64,000 nucleotides of DNA, taken from positions 2,790,001-2,854,000 of the forward strand of contig NZ_JAYDCK010000003.1 in assembly GCF_034555965.1 (NCBI RefSeq). The letters run 5' to 3'. Of this stretch, positions 56,961 through 64,000 are shown piece by piece. The number at the start of each line of letters is the position of its first letter. Position 1 is the stretch's first letter. The notes beneath the pieces are model-generated. The model was not told the origin of the DNA. It was given only the letters and a program-made list of their open reading frames with translations, and did not search any database. The translations under genes were made by a program, and so were the position numbers. The stretch comes from Aquicoccus sp. G2-2 (GTDB taxonomy: Bacteria > Pseudomonadota > Alphaproteobacteria > Rhodobacterales > Rhodobacteraceae).

Positions 56961-57935
56961 ATGCGGTTCATTACCCAACGACGGCGGTTTTCCGATCTCA
57001 GCGAACAGGAAGTGCTGGCGCTGGCGATTTCATCAGAGGAAGACGACGGGCGTATCTATCGGATGTATGCGGAAGACCTGCGCAGCGACTTTCCCGACAC
57101 GGCAAAGATTTTCGAAGGTATGGCCGATGAGGAAGATGAGCATCGCCGGCGGTTGATTGCGTTGCATCGGGACCGGTTCGGCGAGGTGATCCCGTTGATC
57201 CGGCGTGAACACGTGGCGGGGTATTATGCGCGCAGGCCAATCTGGCTGGTGGCCAATCTGGGGCTTGAGCGTATCCGCGAAGAAGCGGAGGCGATGGAGC
57301 ACGACGCAGAGCGGTTTTATCTGGCGGCGGCGGCCCGAAGCGAAGACGCGAAGACCCGCGAGTTGCTGGGTGATCTGGCGGCGGCAGAGGCCGGGCATCA
57401 ACGGCGCGCGGGCGAGCTTGAGGACGAATACCTTGACGATGAGAGCCGCAACCAAGAGGACCACCATGCGCGGCGTCAATTCCTGCTGACATGGGTGCAG
57501 CCGGGGCTTGCCGGGTTGATGGACGGGTCGGTTTCGACCCTCGCCCCGATCTTTGCGGCGGCGTTTGCCACTGGCGATACCTGGAACACGTTTCTTGTTG
57601 GGCTGGCGGCCAGCGTTGGCGCGGGCATCTCGATGGGCTTTACCGAAGCTGCAAGCGATGATGGTGAATTGTCAGGCCGGGGCAGCCCCGCGAAGCGCGG
57701 CATTGCCAGTGGCGTTATGACGACACTGGGCGGGCTGGGCCACGCGCTGCCTTATCTGATCCCGGATTTTTGGACGGCAACCGTCATCGCGCTTGTCATC
57801 GTGTTTATCGAGCTTTGGGCGATTGCGTGGATCCAGAACAAATTCATGGACACACCGTTCTTCCGCGCGGCATTTCAGGTGGTGCTTGGCGGGGCGCTGG
57901 TGCTGGCAGCCGGCGTGTTGATCGGCAGCGGTTAA
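56961..57935 (+). CDS. mbfA: Membrane-bound ferritin-like iron exporter MbfA
   Basis: A 324-residue fusion of a ferritin/rubrerythrin-like domain (about 1-165) and a VIT1/CCC1-like membrane domain (about 175-324). Di-iron carboxylates are visible in ISSEEDDGRIYRMY, MADEEDEHRRRL, EAMEHDAERFYLAAA and AAEAGHQRR. In rhizobia this family exports iron and protects against iron and peroxide stress. The Irr box upstream supports de-repression in high iron. Confidence 0.92.
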   Translation: MRFITQRRRFSDLSEQEVLALAISSEEDDGRIYRMYAEDLRSDFPDTAKIFEGMADEEDEHRRRLIALHRDRFGEVIPLIRREHVAGYYARRPIWLVANLGLERIREEAEAMEHDAERFYLAAAARSEDAKTRELLGDLAAAEAGHQRRAGELEDEYLDDESRNQEDHHARRQFLLTWVQPGLAGLMDGSVSTLAPIFAAAFATGDTWNTFLVGLAASVGAGISMGFTEAASDDGELSGRGSPAKRGIASGVMTTLGGLGHALPYLIPDFWTATVIALVIVFIELWAIAWIQNKFMDTPFFRAAFQVVLGGALVLAAGVLIGSG

Positions 57936-58108
57936 GGCGTGTCGGTTTATGTTTGAGGCTCGAAGTTAATTCGAAACGCTTTAGGTCGTGCAAATTGACG
58001 GATGCGCTATAATTTCTTGGCGAGCATTTCAGCGACGCCTTCAGGATGGATGCCTAGGGGAAGGTTGCGGGAGCCATTTTTACAACATAATTCAATGTAT
58101 TACATGAA
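57936..58108. other. Gap between mbfA and the left attachment site
   Basis: No intact gene. On the minus strand a short open stretch ends LPLGIHPEGVAEMLAKKL followed by TAG at 58007-58009, which reads like the C-terminus of a protein cut off at the left attachment site. Family not recognised. Confidence 0.35.
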
Positions 58109-58129
58109 TTATATGGTGCCCAGGAGAGG
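58109..58129. repeat. Left attachment site (attL), 21-bp direct repeat
   Basis: TTATATGGTGCCCAGGAGAGG, identical to 62405-62425, where it forms the 3' end of tRNA-Leu. It therefore marks the distal end of an element integrated at that tRNA gene. Confidence 0.85.
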
Positions 58130-58272
58130 CATCTAATCCCTATATCTTGATGCACCGCGAAACACCGGAATTCCAATAAAATAGGACGATTTAGAGATTT
58201 ATCTGTTCCATCATGCTTCACAATACCCCACGGCATACCATATGTTGAGGGGGATAGAGAGGTGGATTGAAA

Positions 58273-59466
58273 ATGGCCCGTGCCTTAAATCGTCTAAGTG
58301 CATCCGAAGTGAAAGCCGCCAGCGTCGGCAAACATGCTGATGGCGGCGGGCTTTGGTTGGTCAAGCGTGAGGATGGCGGCGCGCAATGGGTGTTGCGCAT
58401 CACCGTTCACGGCAGGCGGCGCGAAATGGGGCTTGGGGCTTATCCCGACCGCTCTTTGAAAGAGGCGCGCGCGGAAGCGGAAAAGTGGCGCGCGATGGTG
58501 CGGCAGGGTCTCGACCCTATCAAGGAACGCGACCGCCAGCGGCGCGAGGCAGCGCGCAACATTCACATGCTTTGCGATATCGCGCGCGACGCCTTCGAAA
58601 GCCGCAAGGCCGACCTGAAAGGCGACGGCAAGGCGGGGCGCTGGTTTTCTCCACTTGAACTGCACGTCCTGCCCAAGCTGGGCAAGGTTCCCGTGGCCGA
58701 TATCGACCAGAAGGATATCCGCGACACGCTGGCCCCCATCTGGCACATCAAGGCCGACACGGCGCGCAAGGCGATGAACCGGCTTGGCATTGTCATGCGT
58801 CACGCGGCGGCGCTGGGGCTGGAGGTTGATCTACAAGCGACAGACAAGGCCAAGGCGCTCTTGGGCAAGCAACGGCACACGGTCACGAACGTGCCCGCGA
58901 TGAACTGGCGCGACGTGCCCGCCTTCTATCAATCGCTGGACGGGGGCAGCATCACCGAATTGGCGCTGCGGTTGCTTATCCTGACGGCGGTGCGCTCTTA
59001 TCCCCTGCGGTTCCTGCATGTGGACCAGATCGACGGCGACGTGTGGACCATCCCGGCAGAGGCGATGAAAGGCCGCGTCGGCGCGACAAGTGATTTTCGG
59101 GTGCCACTATCGACCGAGGCGCAAGCCGTCATTGCAGAGGCCCGCAAATTTGCCCGCGACGGGTTCTTGTTTCCCGGCGTGAAACGTGGCGTGATATCCG
59201 ACATGACCATGACCGCCCTGATGAACCGGCGCGGGCTGAAAGAACGCCCGCACGGGTTCCGGTCGTCTTTCCGCGACTGGACCGCAGAGGCGACGAACAC
59301 GCCGCGCGAGGTGGCCGAAACCTGCCTTGGGCACACGACAGGCAGCGGCGTTGAGCGGGCTTACCGGCGCACGGATTTTCTGGAGCAACGGCGGGCGCTG
59401 ATGGAACGGTGGGCTCATCTATTAGCAAGCTACAAATGCTATTCTGTAATTAGGTTTCAACGATGA
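58273..59466 (+). CDS. int: Tyrosine-type integrase
   Basis: A 397-residue site-specific recombinase with an N-terminal arm-binding DUF4102 domain (about 5-90, KHADGGGLWLVKREDGGAQW), a core-binding domain (about 95-200) and the catalytic domain. The active-site residues are Arg241 (TAVRSYPLR), His327 and Arg330 (PHGFRSSF), His354 (CLGHTT) and the nucleophile Tyr364 (ERAYRR). All are present, so it should be active. It lies 143 bp inside attL; the TTG two codons upstream is a less likely start. Confidence 0.93.
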   Translation: MARALNRLSASEVKAASVGKHADGGGLWLVKREDGGAQWVLRITVHGRRREMGLGAYPDRSLKEARAEAEKWRAMVRQGLDPIKERDRQRREAARNIHMLCDIARDAFESRKADLKGDGKAGRWFSPLELHVLPKLGKVPVADIDQKDIRDTLAPIWHIKADTARKAMNRLGIVMRHAAALGLEVDLQATDKAKALLGKQRHTVTNVPAMNWRDVPAFYQSLDGGSITELALRLLILTAVRSYPLRFLHVDQIDGDVWTIPAEAMKGRVGATSDFRVPLSTEAQAVIAEARKFARDGFLFPGVKRGVISDMTMTALMNRRGLKERPHGFRSSFRDWTAEATNTPREVAETCLGHTTGSGVERAYRRTDFLEQRRALMERWAHLLASYKCYSVIRFQR

Positions 59467-60058
59467 TCGAAAAGCGTAGTTATTGCTGGGATGACCCCCA
59501 AATTCGACAATTTTTTATTAACGAGTTCCACGACGATGCAAAAGCTTGGCTCGCTCGCTTGGAGCCGGTTTTCGACGAGAGGTATTGGGGTCACTTATCC
59601 TATATTAATAGTATTCGGATTGAGGAAAAGGAGTTCTCAGACATAGCGGAGACGTCCCGAAAGCTGATGGCTCAAATAGGCCATCTGGATGAAAAAAAAC
59701 GACAATTTTGGATTGGTTCTCGAAATTTCAATGTGAATGACTTTTTGGGGAAGTTGGCAAGTTAGAGGAAAGAGCCACTGCTGCGACCAAGGACATCAGG
59801 CGAGTCCTTGATAAAGTAGATGTTCGCGGGGGCCGAAATCTAGCTGCCTATGCAATAGCAGAGATGATTGCCCACATCTTTTATTGCGAAGGTGAGAAAT
59901 TGACATTCGGTCAAGATTTCGAGGGCAGCCCCTCGACACGCTTTTGCCGCGTTGTCGCGTTTGTCTTATCACACAAGAGCGTTAATGCTCACTGGCGGCG
60001 ACCCGCTGAGTATGCCTTTCGCGGAAAGGGAAAGGAATGGCGCACGGTCGGGTGGTGA
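59463..60058 (+). CDS. Unknown protein of the integrative element, frame interrupted at a T5G4 run
   Basis: The first frame reads MIEKRSYCWDDPQIRQFFIN up to VNDFLGKLAS and stops at 59765. A second frame continues GEVGKLEERATAATKDIRRV, AYAIAEMIAHIFYCEGEKLT and ends at 60058. Adding one base at the T5G4 run (59742-59750) joins them into about 198 residues. No family is recognised; it overlaps the integrase stop. It is AT-richer than its neighbours, which suggests foreign origin, and it is the only gene here that could be non-structural cargo. Confidence 0.55.
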
Positions 60059-60155
60059 ATAATACCAAGCTACAATGCGACTTATTATAGCCGGTATTTT
60101 GTTGACAATCTAGCAATGTGCAAGGGTGCCCCGTGAGCAACGATGGAGCACCATA

Positions 60156-60326
60156 ATGCGTTATCTTTCCTTCCCTGACCTGCAAGCCAAGATAGGCGGT
60201 CGCAGCCGCAGTTCGGTCTATCGCGATATTAAAATGGGCCGCTTGCCCCAACCAATCAAATTCGGCGCACGCCTCTATTGGCTTGAGGCCGATATCGACG
60301 CGGCCTTGGTCGCAGCGGCGGAATAA
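60156..60326 (+). CDS. AlpA-family excisionase/regulator
   Basis: A 56-residue protein with the MerR-like winged-helix signature of AlpA/phage excisionases (YLSFPDLQAKIGGRSRSSVY, LPQPIKFGARLYWLEADI). It probably controls the integrase promoter or directs excision. The ATG at 60156 fits the domain; the frame runs ten codons further upstream. Confidence 0.85.
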   Translation: MRYLSFPDLQAKIGGRSRSSVYRDIKMGRLPQPIKFGARLYWLEADIDAALVAAAE

Positions 60327-60439
60327 GACCCGCCCCACCCAAGCTATGCGCTTGGGCGTTGGGGACGGGAATGTTCTTTGCGGGAACCCTTTGACCATAC
60401 GCCCAGCGCCTTTTCATTTCAACAGAAAGGCATGGCAAC

Positions 60440-60727
60440 ATGACTCAAGAAAATTTCTATTCCAGCGAGTCGCAGGTTTTCTGGACCTGCAAGGCGCTGC
60501 TCGACGGGCGCACAATCAGCCACAAAACCGAAATCCGCGAGGTAAGCGGCTGGCGGCTGGGCGCAATCATTCATCGCCTGCGTCACCATTATAGCTGGCC
60601 CATTCAGGCAGAGTATCGCGGGCCGCAGAACGTCGCCTACTACACCCTGAAAGCAGGGATCGACCGGGCCGCGCTGCGCTTTCCCAGATCGGCGCGCGCG
60701 CTGGGCGATGATGGAGGCGCGAAATGA
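60440..60727 (+). CDS. Small protein of unknown function (95 aa)
   Basis: 95 residues, MTQENFYSSESQVFWTCKAL, with a predicted winged-helix-like segment (EIREVSGWRLGAIIHRLRHH, PIQAEYRGPQNVAYYTLKAG). This suggests a DNA-binding role, but no family is recognised. Its stop overlaps the next start by ATGA. Confidence 0.7.
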   Translation: MTQENFYSSESQVFWTCKALLDGRTISHKTEIREVSGWRLGAIIHRLRHHYSWPIQAEYRGPQNVAYYTLKAGIDRAALRFPRSARALGDDGGAK

Positions 60728-60828
60728 CCGCCGCCTGCATCCGCCGCCTACGCCGTGCATTTGGCATTTCAGAGTCTCAGGCGAGGCTTCTCGCATACTT
60801 AATTTATGGAGAACCGAAGAATGACTGA
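60724..60828 (+). CDS. 34-residue small protein
   Basis: Begins MTAACIRRLRRAFGISESQA and ends YGEPKND. Start overlaps the upstream stop (ATGA) and its end overlaps the next gene by 8 bp, a tight arrangement that suggests real coupled translation. The ISESQARLLAYL part looks like one helix-turn-helix. Function unknown. Confidence 0.5.
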   Translation: MTAACIRRLRRAFGISESQARLLAYLIYGEPKND

Positions 60829-60991
60829 CCTGACCACACGCCTGAGCCGCCACAACGGCAAGTGGCACATCATGGCCCGCAAGGGGGCTGAGGGGGCCGC
60901 AGGGGCCGTCTGGCTATCCCTTGGCGGCTGTCCCTGCCAAGTGACCGCCATTCGCGTTTGGCTGGCCTGTCAGGCGATGGGGAAACGCTGA
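60821..60991 (+). CDS. 56-residue protein of unknown function
   Basis: MTDLTTRLSRHNGKWHIMAR through VWLACQAMGKR. The ATG at 60821 has GGAGAA seven bases upstream; an alternative ATG at 60806 lies within the previous frame. No family recognised. It overlaps the following gene by TGATG. Confidence 0.55.
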   Translation: MTDLTTRLSRHNGKWHIMARKGAEGAAGAVWLSLGGCPCQVTAIRVWLACQAMGKR

Positions 60992-61421
60992 TGGCCCGCA
61001 CGTTATACAAACGCAAAAAAAGGGGGCTGGGCGGTTCGTCCAGCTTCCCGAATGGCTGATGGCATCCGAAGCGTGGGCAACCATGCGCCCCAACCCGCGC
61101 GCGCTCTATATCGAATTGAAACGCCGGTTCAATGGAACCAACAACGGCGAAATCTATCTCAGCCATAGGGACGCGGCGGCGGCGCTCAACGTGCATCGAA
61201 ATTCGGTCGGCCCGTGGTTTCGTGAATTGGAGGAACGCGGCTTCATCTTCATGACCCAAGCCCCGCATCTGGGGCCGTCCGGCATAGGGCAAGCATCGGT
61301 CTGGGGCTTGGCCGAAGAACCCACGCCAGACGGTCGGCCCGCTCGAAAAACATTCATGAAATTCAAGAACCCCCGCACAAAAACCGTGCATGGCCGTCAC
61401 AAGAAAGAGGACGAATGTTGA
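60991..61421 (+). CDS. Winged-helix-like protein of the element, frame interrupted at an A7G5 run
   Basis: The start ATG at 60991 (TGATG overlap) opens a frame that ends after 22 codons. The continuation in another frame, RFVQLPEWLMASEAWATMRP through LYIELKRRFNGTNNGEIYLS, VHRNSVGPWFRELEERGFIF and HGRHKKEDEC, is a typical phage/island helix-turn-helix protein. One extra A or G at 61015-61026 joins them into about 143 residues. A shorter in-frame ATG at 61059 exists. Probably DNA binding. Confidence 0.62.
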
Positions 61422-61690
61422 GGAAGGCTGAGGTTGAGAGCGTAAACCGTCCTGTTCACTGTGACGCAAAACGCGATATCGGGCGAAACCGCGTCACAAT
61501 GCCCCGGACACATATACATCTAGCCATAGGCAGGCGGCTTGCAGGGGGAGGTTCCATCTTTCAGCGCATCGAAACTCGGGACCGGCGGGGCAGGCACAAT
61601 CACGCATCCGCAATTCAGCGATTTTGGCACCCCGACATTGGCTAGAGCAATACTTGCCAATTGATTTGGGCAAAAAACGGAGCGGTTGAA

Positions 61691-62308
61691 ATGGGCGGAA
61701 TAGGCAGCGGCAATCGCTGGCGATGGGGCACACGCAACACGGTTGAGGACATGAAAGAACTGCGGATCGGCAGGCTGGCAAGCAAGGGTTGGCTGACGTC
61801 CGGGCGCACCTGTTCCTTCGCATGGTCACAGGCAGGCCGAACGATTGGCGAAATCCGTGTGACGGCGACGGAGGGGCGCATCGTATTGACCTATCGAAGC
61901 CGAAGCGGCGGCGACGACTGGCAAGACCATAGCTATCCGGTGCAGATCGAATGGACGCCCTGCCACCTAGGCGGCGCGCGCCCGTGGTTTCTCTGCCCAG
62001 CGCAAGGCTGCGGCAGGCGTGTGGCAATCCTCTACGGTGGCGCTATCTTTGCCTGCCGTCATTGTCATAGGCTGGCCTATCCGTCCGAGAATGAAAGCCG
62101 ACATGACCGCGCAACACGACAGGCCGAAAAACTCCGCGACCGCCTTCAGTGGCCCCCCGGCATTTTGGAAGGGTCCGGCTGGGGCAAACCCAAGCACATG
62201 CACCACGCGACCTATCGCCGGTTGGTTGCGGAATATGAAAAGCGAGAGGCTGCGGCGCTGGGGGCAGTCATGAATTGGCTAGAGCGATTTGACGGACTAG
62301 GCAGCTGA
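61691..62308 (+). CDS. Zinc-ribbon protein of unknown function
   Basis: 205 residues, MGGIGSGNRWRWGTRNTVED, with a beta-rich N-terminal half and a zinc-ribbon formed by Cys102, Cys107, Cys122 and Cys125 (FLCPAQGCGRR, FACRHCHRLAY), then a helical C-terminus. I recognise this as a conserved hypothetical of alphaproteobacterial islands. The ATG at 61691 follows GGAG. DNA or RNA binding is plausible. Confidence 0.8.
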   Translation: MGGIGSGNRWRWGTRNTVEDMKELRIGRLASKGWLTSGRTCSFAWSQAGRTIGEIRVTATEGRIVLTYRSRSGGDDWQDHSYPVQIEWTPCHLGGARPWFLCPAQGCGRRVAILYGGAIFACRHCHRLAYPSENESRHDRATRQAEKLRDRLQWPPGILEGSGWGKPKHMHHATYRRLVAEYEKREAAALGAVMNWLERFDGLGS

Positions 62309-62409
62309 AAAAGGCCAATCAACGCAACACTATAGGGGGATACAGAGGGGGATTGGAGGATTGCAAATTTTCGTAAGTATATGGAATATAATGTGAATTA
62401 GATTTTATA

Positions 62410-62496
<87 letters not shown>

Positions 62497-62644
62497 AGGT
62501 GCCGTAGGCCGTGCGTTTACGCGCGGGAAAAGGCAGTGTCAACGGAGATTAAGCGGAAATGGTGCAGGTTGCGTTATCAGCTTGTCCCACGCGCCTTAGG
62601 CGGCTAGGAAAAGGGCAGTATTACAGGGCTGCGGAGGGTTACTC

Positions 62645-63628
62645 ATGGCGAAGCTGGTTACGATCTATGGCGGGTCGGGGTTCGTTGGGCGGTATGTCGC
62701 GCAACAGCTGGCGGCAAAGGGTTGGCGCGTGCGCGTCGCCGTGCGGCGGCCAAACGAGGCGATGCATGTGAAACCCTATGGTGTGCCCGGACAAGTGGAG
62801 CCTGTTCTGTGCAATATCCGCGACGATGCCAGTGTGGCCACGGTCATGCGGGGGGCTGATGCGGTCATCAACTGCGTGGGCACTTTTGATTGGCGCGGAC
62901 GCAATGAATTTGCGGCGGTGCAAGACGAGGGCGCGGCACGCGTGGCGCGAACTGCCGCTGAACAGGGGATCAGCACGCTGGTTCATGTTTCCGCGCTCGG
63001 GATCGAGGGAGATGACGAGAGCCGCTATGCCGAAACCAAGCGCAATGGTGAAGCCGCGATCCTGAACCATTTCCCGACGGCGATGATCCTGCGGCCAAGC
63101 GTGATTTTTGGGCCTGAGGACGGTTTCTTCAATCGGTTTGCCTCTCTCAGCAGGATTGGCCCGATGCTCCCGATCTTCGGTGCGGAAACAGAATTTCAAC
63201 CCGTTTACGTGGAAGACGTGGCGGCGGCGGCCGTGATTGGTGCGGAAGGCAACGCACAGGGAATTTATGAACTTGGCGGTCCGGATGTGAAGACGCTACG
63301 CGGCTGGGTTGATGTGACGTTGAAAGCGGCGCGTCGGCGGCGGTTGGTAATTGGCGCACCACGGTTCATCGGGCGGCTTGCCGCGTTCGGGCTTGATATG
63401 GTCGAGGTGTTCACTCTTGGATTGATCAAGAATCGCATCCTAACGCGTGATCAGATGAAGCAACTCAGACACGACAATGTGGTGAGCGAGGGTGCTATGG
63501 GGTTCCATGATCTTGGAATTGAGCCGGTGGCTGCAAGTGCGGTGATCGAGAGCTATCTCTGGCGGTTTCGGCCCAACGGCCAATATGATGCGATTCAGGA
63601 ATCGGCAAAGAACCTGCGGGCGCAATAA
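62645..63628 (+). CDS. Complex I NDUFA9-like NAD(P)-binding protein
   Basis: A 327-residue atypical short-chain dehydrogenase with the dinucleotide motif [17 protein letters not shown] at the N-terminus, [20 protein letters not shown] and [20 protein letters not shown], typical of the NDUFA9/39-kDa accessory subunit family associated with respiratory complex I in alphaproteobacteria. It probably binds NADPH structurally. It begins 148 bp from the tRNA and is not part of the mobile element. Confidence 0.9.
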   Translation: MAKLVTIYGGSGFVGRYVAQQLAAKGWRVRVAVRRPNEAMHVKPYGVPGQVEPVLCNIRDDASVATVMRGADAVINCVGTFDWRGRNEFAAVQDEGAARVARTAAEQGISTLVHVSALGIEGDDESRYAETKRNGEAAILNHFPTAMILRPSVIFGPEDGFFNRFASLSRIGPMLPIFGAETEFQPVYVEDVAAAAVIGAEGNAQGIYELGGPDVKTLRGWVDVTLKAARRRRLVIGAPRFIGRLAAFGLDMVEVFTLGLIKNRILTRDQMKQLRHDNVVSEGAMGFHDLGIEPVAASAVIESYLWRFRPNGQYDAIQESAKNLRAQ

Positions 63629-63667
63629 CCGCACGACGCCCCGATCAGGGGATAGATGCAATACAGG

Positions 63668-64000
63668 TCAGCTTAGCGCCTGAAATTCCACACGGCGGTT
63701 TTCATCGGCCTTGGGATTGTCCTTGTTGACGGGGAAGCGCTCACCAAGGCCGATAGTCTCCAGCCGAGCCGCGCTGATTCCGCAATCATCGACCAGATGG
63801 CGCGCAACTTCGCGGGCGCGCAGCACCGAAAGTTTCTCATTATACGCGTCGCTGCCAGAGGCGTCGGTATGCCCGACGATGCGAATTTTGTGGATCGGTG
63901 CGTTCTGCAAGACGATGCACATCTTCTGAAGCTTGGGCTTTTGCGACGAGGCGAGTGCCGCGGAATCGAAGCCGAATTCGATATGCAGGTTAACCTGCAT
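63668..64000 (-). CDS. OmpA-domain protein, 5' end cut by window edge
   Basis: At least 110 C-terminal residues of an OmpA peptidoglycan-binding domain: FGFDSAALASSQKPKLQKM, IRIVGHTDASGSDAYNEKLS with the conserved TDxxG, ARLETIGLGERFPV and NRRVEFQAL. Its N-terminus, probably with a signal peptide, lies beyond position 64000. Role: non-covalent anchoring to peptidoglycan. Confidence 0.88.
   Translation of the reverse strand: MQVNLHIEFGFDSAALASSQKPKLQKMCIVLQNAPIHKIRIVGHTDASGSDAYNEKLSVLRAREVARHLVDDCGISAARLETIGLGERFPVNKDNPKADENRRVEFQALS

Noticed and set aside
61415-61645. 76-codon frame overlapping the stop of the HTH gene
   Set aside because: Starts inside the previous stop, but the product (basic, histidine- and arginine-rich) has no structural sense, no ribosome-binding site and crosses apparent non-coding sequence before the zinc-ribbon gene.

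Overview
The window looks like a chromosome segment of a marine alphaproteobacterium of the order Rhodobacterales (Roseobacter-type). The evidence is gene content and order: rimP-nusA-ylxR-infB, mutT-argJ-ppiC diverging from secA, an lptC-lptA-lptB block near hpf and ptsN, DUF2794, and mbfA behind an Irr/ICE box. GC content is high throughout.

Region by region. 1-3.3 kb: end of an exopolysaccharide cluster (glycosyltransferase cut by the window edge, polysaccharide deacetylase, EpsB-type polyprenyl glycosylphosphotransferase). 3.6-14.8 kb: a hydroxylamine-oxidation island, all on the minus strand, between relics of two transposases. Transcribed order is haoA (octaheme hydroxylamine oxidoreductase), haoB, a MocR-type regulator, ccmF, ccmG, ccmH, ccmI, hemA (5-aminolevulinate synthase), ccmE; the last seven are chained by 4-bp ATGA overlaps. 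The unit couples an enzyme with eight covalent hemes to heme precursor supply and heme attachment, and is the most interesting system here. 15-20.5 kb: the nusA-infB translation/transcription operon. 20.7-23 kb: LysR gene, small sulfotransferase and a 41-residue ORF. 23.1-36.4 kb: housekeeping genes (mutT, argJ, ppiC, secA, radC, dnaJ, dnaK with a predicted heat-shock promoter, alkB) plus two envelope proteins.

36.5-46.1 kb: a surface-glycan cluster (ABC-2 exporter permease, cysQ, four glycosyltransferases, galU, a large sulfotransferase). cysQ beside a sulfotransferase suggests a sulfated product, because CysQ removes the PAP that sulfotransferases release. 46.1-50 kb: ptsN, hpf, lptB, lptA, lptC and an RNase D-like exonuclease. 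50-58 kb: accessory and metabolic genes (LysR, DUF2794, I78-type lipoprotein, DUF1963, glutathione-dependent formaldehyde dehydrogenase, flavin reductase, NYN-LOTUS protein, TetR, the iron exporter mbfA). 58.1-62.4 kb: a 4.3-kb integrative element bounded by 21-bp direct repeats, the right one being the 3' end of tRNA-Leu(CAG); it carries a tyrosine integrase, an AlpA-like regulator and several small unknown genes, with no structural or transfer genes. The window ends with an NDUFA9-like protein and an edge-truncated OmpA domain.

Five genes (haoB, the PBP-OmpA gene at 29.9 kb, the GT14 glycosyltransferase at 43 kb and two genes of the integrative element) are each restored to one open frame by adding one base to a mononucleotide run. 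This consistent direction points to base-calling error rather than real pseudogenes, and those five calls should be read with that in mind.
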